From Atherinomorus stipes (Eukaryota > Chordata > Actinopteri > Atheriniformes > Atherinidae), in assembly GCA_023101725.1 (NCBI GenBank), contig JALJCO010012619.1, positions 1 to 64,000 of the forward strand: a stretch of 64,000 nucleotides of DNA. The letters run 5' to 3'. Position 1 is the stretch's first letter. Each line of letters starts with the position of its first letter. Under the pieces are notes generated by a model that had not been told where the DNA came from, made no database searches, and saw only the letters and a program-made list of their open reading frames with translations. Below are positions 59,801-64,000 of this stretch, one piece after another. A program made the translations under genes and the position numbers.

Positions 59801-62052
59801 TTGGGTTTCAATACAACTAAGCACATGCACGAGATAAACAGGGGGGCATCGGCTAAACACGAGGTGGTTGGGAGGGAAATCACTACTGACTTCAGTCTGG
59901 TGGAAATGCATAGGTGCCTGATCGGATACAAAATTCGTAAGCGCAAACATCTCCATTCGTATCCGGTGGGTAGCGGGCCTTAGCTGGTGTGCAGCTGTTC
60001 TGACAGTATCTGTGACAACTCCAAAGCTTACAGGCTGTACAGCAGTAGAATGACTGCTGCATGACCTGCATACCTCTCTGTGAGATAATGCTGAATTCAT
60101 TGCGAGGGAATGCAAAGGTATTGCAAGATAATGCAAAAGATAAAAATCCCCCCCGGGCCTCTTTTCCACCAACCTGGTTCCAGTGTTGGTTTGGAGCTAG
60201 AGGCAGATTAAGCATCGGTTCTTTGGCTTTTCACCGCCTAAGCACCAGCTCATGGCTCTCAAAACTGGTTCTACACAGGCACCAACTCTATGCTTGACCA
60301 GAGTGAAGAACCAGTCTCTCCTCTCCATGGTTTAGCCTCGCTGGACGAAGCCTCTGATCCATGCACATTTAAGGGCGTGACCATGGGCGTAACATTTAAA
60401 TGACAATGGATTTCAGCCGCCGCATTTAGCACGGCCCAATCATTCGTTCGATGAGATTGGTCAGAAACAAACGTTTCACAAATCACACGTGGATCCAATC
60501 GTAAGATCATTTCTGCGATCAGATGTGCGCTCATTTTCTTACTTGTTTAAAAAATAAGGGCCAGTGTCTTTTTATTATTATCAAGTCCTGATGTGAAGAA
60601 AGTGAAACGAGATCGGGGCTCAGTGATGTGTCAGACTCGGACTGTTTAGGGCCACTACAGTATGTCATCGTCCAGATGGAAAGTCAGGCTGTTCAAACAC
60701 CTCCTTGATGGTTTTCTTTTAGGGATGAATGCTTGAAAGGAATTTTTTTCAAGAGAAAGAGTTAATAATACCCTTGTTGGTTTTTACTTTTCAGAGCTTT
60801 AATAATTTTCAACTTACTGCCTCACCACTACCACAGCTCCTGTACATCATCACAGATATTCTGGGTTGCAGGTGCCGTCCCTCCTTGGCTCCAAGACGAT
60901 CCTCTTGAAGGGACCTCTGGAGCTGCTGCACAGACGGAAATTGGCCCATCCCTCCAAGAGTTCCTAAAACAAAGTATGAAAGCTAACTATAAAACTCCAC
61001 CAGACCTACTTTTTATTTGATCTATCTTTGATGTGTAATGCAACAAATATGATTCTGCACTACTAATGTAAATGCAGTTATCCAGAGCATAATTTTTAGT
61101 CTTAACCCACATCCATCTGTTAAAGCTATTATTTCAGAAGACTTGTGGGAAAACTAAAATGACCAAGGCTTTGTCCATCTTTTACCAGAGGAACAAGAGA
61201 AGCTGAGGAAGCTTCCTCCAAACAGAGTGGGGGCTAATTTTGATCATAGCTCACATACAGACGCCAACTGGCTTCCGTCCTTTGGTAGGGTGTGGAACAG
61301 CGGCAGGCGTTGGCAGTCCAGGTGAGTATACTCTACACCAGAGTATAATAAAATGTTTAGTGTACGTGAAAACTTGCAGTGTGATAGCCACTGGATTTAT
61401 GGAGGTTGGTTCCCTTGTTAATGCGACACTCAACTGTTATAGGGATGCAATTTTTCTGATATTACTTTTTTTTATTGTTCATTGTTATATTTCAGTCTTA
61501 CTTTTGCTGAAAACACTGCTAGCAACATCAGGGCACTTTAGATAAATGTGAAACGATGTGATTCATATGGCTGCAAGCTGCTTTAAGTCAGCAGTGCTTT
61601 GTGTTAATGCATGAACTATACAGACCCAAGATGGGATAGAAGTCTGTCAACACACTACAAGCACAATGTTGTTCTCTAAGTAACCTCAGAGATTTTTCAG
61701 CTTCTTCCCACTAGACGCTAGTGTAGTTGTACTGAAAAACCTCTGTGGCAAAATTTGTGTTTTTACTTCTTTTTTTTGTATTCTAAGGGATAGTGCTAGC
61801 CACAATTCTTATATCATGTCCCTTGACATTAAAAAAAATAGAGAAATAATTAAAAATTTGCCAAGCGAACCAGTTTCCCTGTTTACTGCGTGTGGGTTTG
61901 CCTCTTATCTTCTCTCTCTCTCTCCAACTAATAGGCACCAATTCAGACAAGAGGAAGGGCAGAAGAACAGACAGAAGAGGAAGCGGGAGCACGGCACAGA
62001 GGGTTCAAAGAAAACAAAATCAACTGAACAGCCAACAAATTCTGACATTTAA
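53738..62052 (+). CDS. cenatac: CENATAC (CCDC84): minor-spliceosome zinc-finger protein, complete
   Basis: CENATAC is a nuclear component of the minor (U12-type) spliceosome, needed mainly for introns with AT-AC ends; loss in humans causes mosaic variegated aneuploidy (known for the family). Coding exons: 53738-53854, 55391-55557, 55902-56000, 56091-56157, 56451-56513, 57641-57708, 57800-57914, 58023-58053, 60872-60973, 61189-61321 and 61935-62052. All introns are GT-AG and all joins keep frame, giving 359 residues; I recall the human protein as about 330. The N-terminal finger is C6-x2-C9 with H19-x5-H25. A second is C66-x2-C69 with H92-x5-H98, around the conserved [13 protein letters not shown] and [16 protein letters not shown]. 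The middle carries LTFIGYQ. The C-terminal part has [15 protein letters not shown], then [21 protein letters not shown] and a basic tail. The start is the first ATG before the first finger. AATAAA lies at 62108-62113. A 5' noncoding exon may exist. Confidence 0.95.
54079..54263. mobile_element. hAT-type fold-back MITE in CENATAC intron 1
   Basis: The 185-bp element starts CAGGGATTCTCAATCCTGG. Its right end, inverted, is AAGGTACTCCCAGTTGTGAG. The internal arms mirror each other: GGTGTCCTGCATGTTTTC on the left, and GAAAACATGCAGGACACC on the right. Flanking 8-mers are ATTTAGAG (54071-54078) and ATTTGGAG (54264-54271), a 7-of-8 match. An 8-bp target duplication is diagnostic of hAT elements. Confidence 0.8.
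54545..54625. repeat. Decayed inverse copy of the ACACCCTGGACAGG repeat
   Basis: GTTGACCCTGTGGTGGACTG, then GCTGCTGGGATGGCTCCAGC and CTACCCTGCATTGGATGA follow the order expected for the opposite strand of the repeat at 40880-41000. It lies in CENATAC intron 1. Divergence is substantial. Confidence 0.5.
56729..56813. repeat. (AT)n microsatellite, about 42 units, in CENATAC intron 5
   Basis: An uninterrupted AT dinucleotide tract runs for about 85 bases. It can form a cruciform or hairpin and is likely length-polymorphic. It directly abuts the relic at 56815. Confidence 0.95.
56815..56960. mobile_element. hAT-related relic beside the (AT)n tract
   Basis: The sequence includes GCAGAGGCCTGGTAATGAGC, GATTCAGGTGTTTTGAAGAA and AGGTTGCAGGATAGTAGCTC. 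The same words occur at 58600-58752. It looks like part of the same broad family as 54079-54263, sitting in intron 5. Ends are not resolved. Confidence 0.5.
58600..58752. mobile_element. hAT-related relic in CENATAC intron 8
   Basis: It runs from CCCCTTCTCCAACACACCTG through GCAGGCCTCTGCAC and AAATTGCAGGATAGTAGCTC to GGACTTGGGCACCCTTGACC. The closing block (GGACTTGGGCACCC) fits the usual inner-end sequence of these fold-back hAT repeats. It is a sister of 56815-56960. Confidence 0.55.
58983..59006. repeat. 24-nt G homopolymer in CENATAC intron 8
   Basis: There are 24 consecutive G. It is either a G-quadruplex-prone tract or an assembly artefact. On the transcribed RNA it would be an uninterrupted G run. 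Confidence 0.9.
60150..60430. mobile_element. Dispersed CTTTTCCACC-AACCTGGTTCC repeat in CENATAC intron 8
   Basis: The order CCTCTTTTCCACCAACCTGG, CGGTTCTTTGGCTTTTCACC, AACTGGTTCTACACAGGCAC and AACCAGTCTCTCCTCTCC is that of a widespread teleost non-autonomous element. The right terminus was not found. The rest of intron 8 (58054-60871, 2.8 kb) shows no exon; near 59680-59760 a GTTTACATGCGCACC/GGGTGCATGTAGA-like pair suggests one more MITE remnant. Confidence 0.45.
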
Positions 62053-62179
62053 AAGCTGGGAGTGTGAAACCCTAAGAGTTAGATATGTATATAGTTTGCA
62101 GGTGTTGAATAAAGCTTCTTTTTTTCCGTGTCTGACCTGTGCAAATTTATAGAAAAACTAGAAAAGCACTCGCCAAGCA

Positions 62180-62385
62180 GCTCTCACAGTGATAAAGAAT
62201 CCTTCAAAAAATTTCTGGATCCAGAAGGTGATCCGGATCACCACCAAAATTTAATAGGTTCATCCTTGGCTGAGGCACATGGCTGGTGAAAATTTCAGGT
62301 CAATCCGTCCAGTACTTTTTCCGTAAAGTTGCTGACAGACAGACAAACCAACTTTACCTCCTTGGTGGAAATAATGAAAAATGTT
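62180..62385 (+). repeat. LINE/SINE 3' tail with GTGATCCGGATCACCACC and TTACCTCC words
   Basis: GGTGATCCGGATCACCACCA, then GAAAATTTCAGGTCAATCCG, TCCAGTACTTTTTCCGTAAA, GACAGACAGACAAACC and TTACCTCCTTGGTGGA make up the 3' part of a repeat abundant in fish and many invertebrates, often linked to RTE-type LINEs. It lies just downstream of the CENATAC poly(A) signal. The family link is from memory. Confidence 0.5.
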
Positions 62386-62389
62386 ATTT

Positions 62390-63640
62390 AAATTCTTTAT
62401 AACAGTCTTCAATGTTTACAGTAAAGATGTTGACATGGTATAATAAACAGTGGGAAATGGATTTTATTTATGTTATAAAGTAAAAAATCTGCATTTCACA
62501 TTTTCTTACACTTTTTTACATTATTATTCAGTGGTCCAAATTGATTGATCATTACAGTACAGCATTCAATCAATTACTTCAAAACCAATCCTGAGCTGTG
62601 AGAACAACGTGGTTATGAGTCTAAGTGAACAGCAGGGGGCGCAAAGACCACTTCTAAACAGCCATTTACTGTTTGTTTACAAAAATAGTCACTAAAATGA
62701 TAACCCTGAATGTATTACTCATTTTGAATGATTTATAACCTTTTTGTGAAGTGGAAAGGACAGAGGTGGTACCTGAAATGCTATTTTTGTTTGTATAATG
62801 TTATAAAGCATTACTGAGAAATCCTATATATGCAAATATTACCATTTGATAAATAAATACAATCAAGAAGTGATTTGCTACACAACTTTCAGCCCTAGGG
62901 TATATCTCTCAGTAGATTGAGAATTTTTCGTATAAAATCATTTCAGCAGTGTGAAGACACCTTTCAAGCATATTTGTGATCCCTATGAGCTTAATATCTC
63001 AGAACAAAAAAGGTATTCTGCAAAAAGAAGCATTGAACTTAATTGCTGCATACAACTTGATAAAGAGATTGTCTCCAACAGTCTCTTCTGGAAGTCGTAA
63101 TAGGGTATAAATCTCATGTTCATAGCTGATAAGAATCTACTTCATAAATAGTTCTGTGATTTTACAAGAACTGTGTGAAAGGCTATTGCTGTTCTGTCAG
63201 GAGAATATAAAGGGGAATGAATGACTGTGCAATAAAACGAATACCTAATATTCCAGTTCTCGGGCTTACAGACTTTTCTTTTTTTTTTTTTTTTTTTATT
63301 TATATTCTCAGGCAACCCTTATCATATCAGAATATAAGGCCCCACTGTGCTGGGGGAAGATGGGCGTGGAGTCAGGTGCAGCTGCAGTGTGGAGATACGT
63401 TCAGCTGATCTATTCTTAGGTCTGTGACAACATGGCTCTCGCTGTTTCAGTATAAATGGGCGAAAAGAAGGGGATTACCTTCATGTTTGGACAGTAAATT
63501 GCGAATATTTGTATCTTTAACTGCAGTCTTTAAAATGTAAACGTTGACTTAAATCACTGTTGTGTGTGGTTTTTGTACAACTGTATTTTTCTGCGTGCAT
63601 ATGGTTATTTCCTGTACAATATTAAAGGATATGGTGACTA
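62390..63640. other. Intergenic stretch 3' of CENATAC
   Basis: I see no supported exon. A T run lies at about 63280-63298. Short open frames have no domain. Confidence 0.5.
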
Positions 63641-64000
63641 CCGGGGTTTCAAGCACAAAAGCCAACTCTGGCACTAAAGACTGGGAGGGGACAAAAAGCA
63701 CGTGTACTGGGTGGCGCTTAAGGTAATCCGTAAGCCAATCGCTAAGCGATATTTTTTCTAAGGAATATGCATGTTTCAAAGTGGACGCATTACTTGAGCG
63801 CTCATTGGTTAAAAGGAATTAGAACAGCCAATCGCTTAAATGACAGGCGCCCAGCTGGCCGTTAAGTCCCGCCTTCTAAATAGCTCCAGCAAACCCCGGA
63901 AATGTTCTCTTAAAGAGACAGAGGAGGAATTTTAGGCAAAGGTTGCAACAACGAAAACAGCTGCTAGCACAAAAAAGGAAAAAAAAAAAGAAAAAAAAGA
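63641..64000 (+). promoter_or_regulatory. Candidate promoter region with three CCAAT boxes
   Basis: CCAAT occurs at 63735-63739 and 63828-63832, and its inverse ATTGG at 63804-63808. The segment is richer in G+C than the preceding DNA and has CpGs. CTAAATAG at about 63877 could act as a weak TATA-like element. An initiation site and a first exon would lie at or beyond the window end. In human, CCDC84 is followed by RPS25 and TRAPPC4, with H2AX nearby; whether that order holds here cannot be judged. Confidence 0.4.

Overview
The window is vertebrate nuclear DNA, most likely a teleost fish. It has intron-bearing genes with GT-AG splicing, long gene-poor stretches, many microsatellites and homopolymer runs, and typical teleost transposon relics: L2 and L1 LINE tails, hAT relics, TTAA-target fold-back elements and a PIF/Harbinger-like element. 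There are no operons, ribosome binding sites or CRISPR arrays. Domain and family assignments come from reading the translations; no database search was possible.

Layout. Positions 1-36,800 contain no gene I can support. They hold transposon relics: two TTAA-flanked elements that meet at one shared TTAA (5,067-6,197), an L2-type LINE 3' end (10,206-11,093), an L1-type LINE 3' end (12,436-12,899), a 'TATCGG' element carrying an inserted element with 3-bp target duplication (13,021-14,340), a hairpin element next to a third TTAA element (20,086-21,505), a possible YqaJ-type transposon exon (24,012-24,290), a near-perfect fold-back element (27,939-28,293) and an orphan THAP-domain exon (31,450-31,557, minus).

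Positions 36,800-51,540 form a minus-strand cluster of three C2H2 zinc-finger genes. ZNF-A (36,824-40,339) has two exons, eight fingers and a long Ser/Thr/Asp-rich region made of degenerate repeats of about 19 residues. ZNF-B (43,859-44,607) has only its finger exon; its last finger is cut by an in-frame stop while the rest of that finger stays intact downstream. ZNF-C (48,694-51,539) has two exons; its last finger is destroyed by small indels. B and C are sister copies whose terminal fingers were lost in different ways. A and C share a first-exon helical module ending in the same splice phase.

Positions 53,738-62,052 (plus strand) carry a complete 11-exon CENATAC/CCDC84 gene, a minor-spliceosome component with two zinc fingers and a conserved C-terminal motif. 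All exon joins keep frame and give 359 residues. Its introns hold a hAT element with an imperfect 8-bp target duplication, related relics, an (AT)n tract and a 24-nt G run. The last 360 bases contain three CCAAT boxes and may be the promoter of a gene beyond the window.

A few G-rich or A-rich stretches (14,930-15,240; 25,120-25,215; 45,240-46,500) look more like assembly or gap-fill noise than biology.
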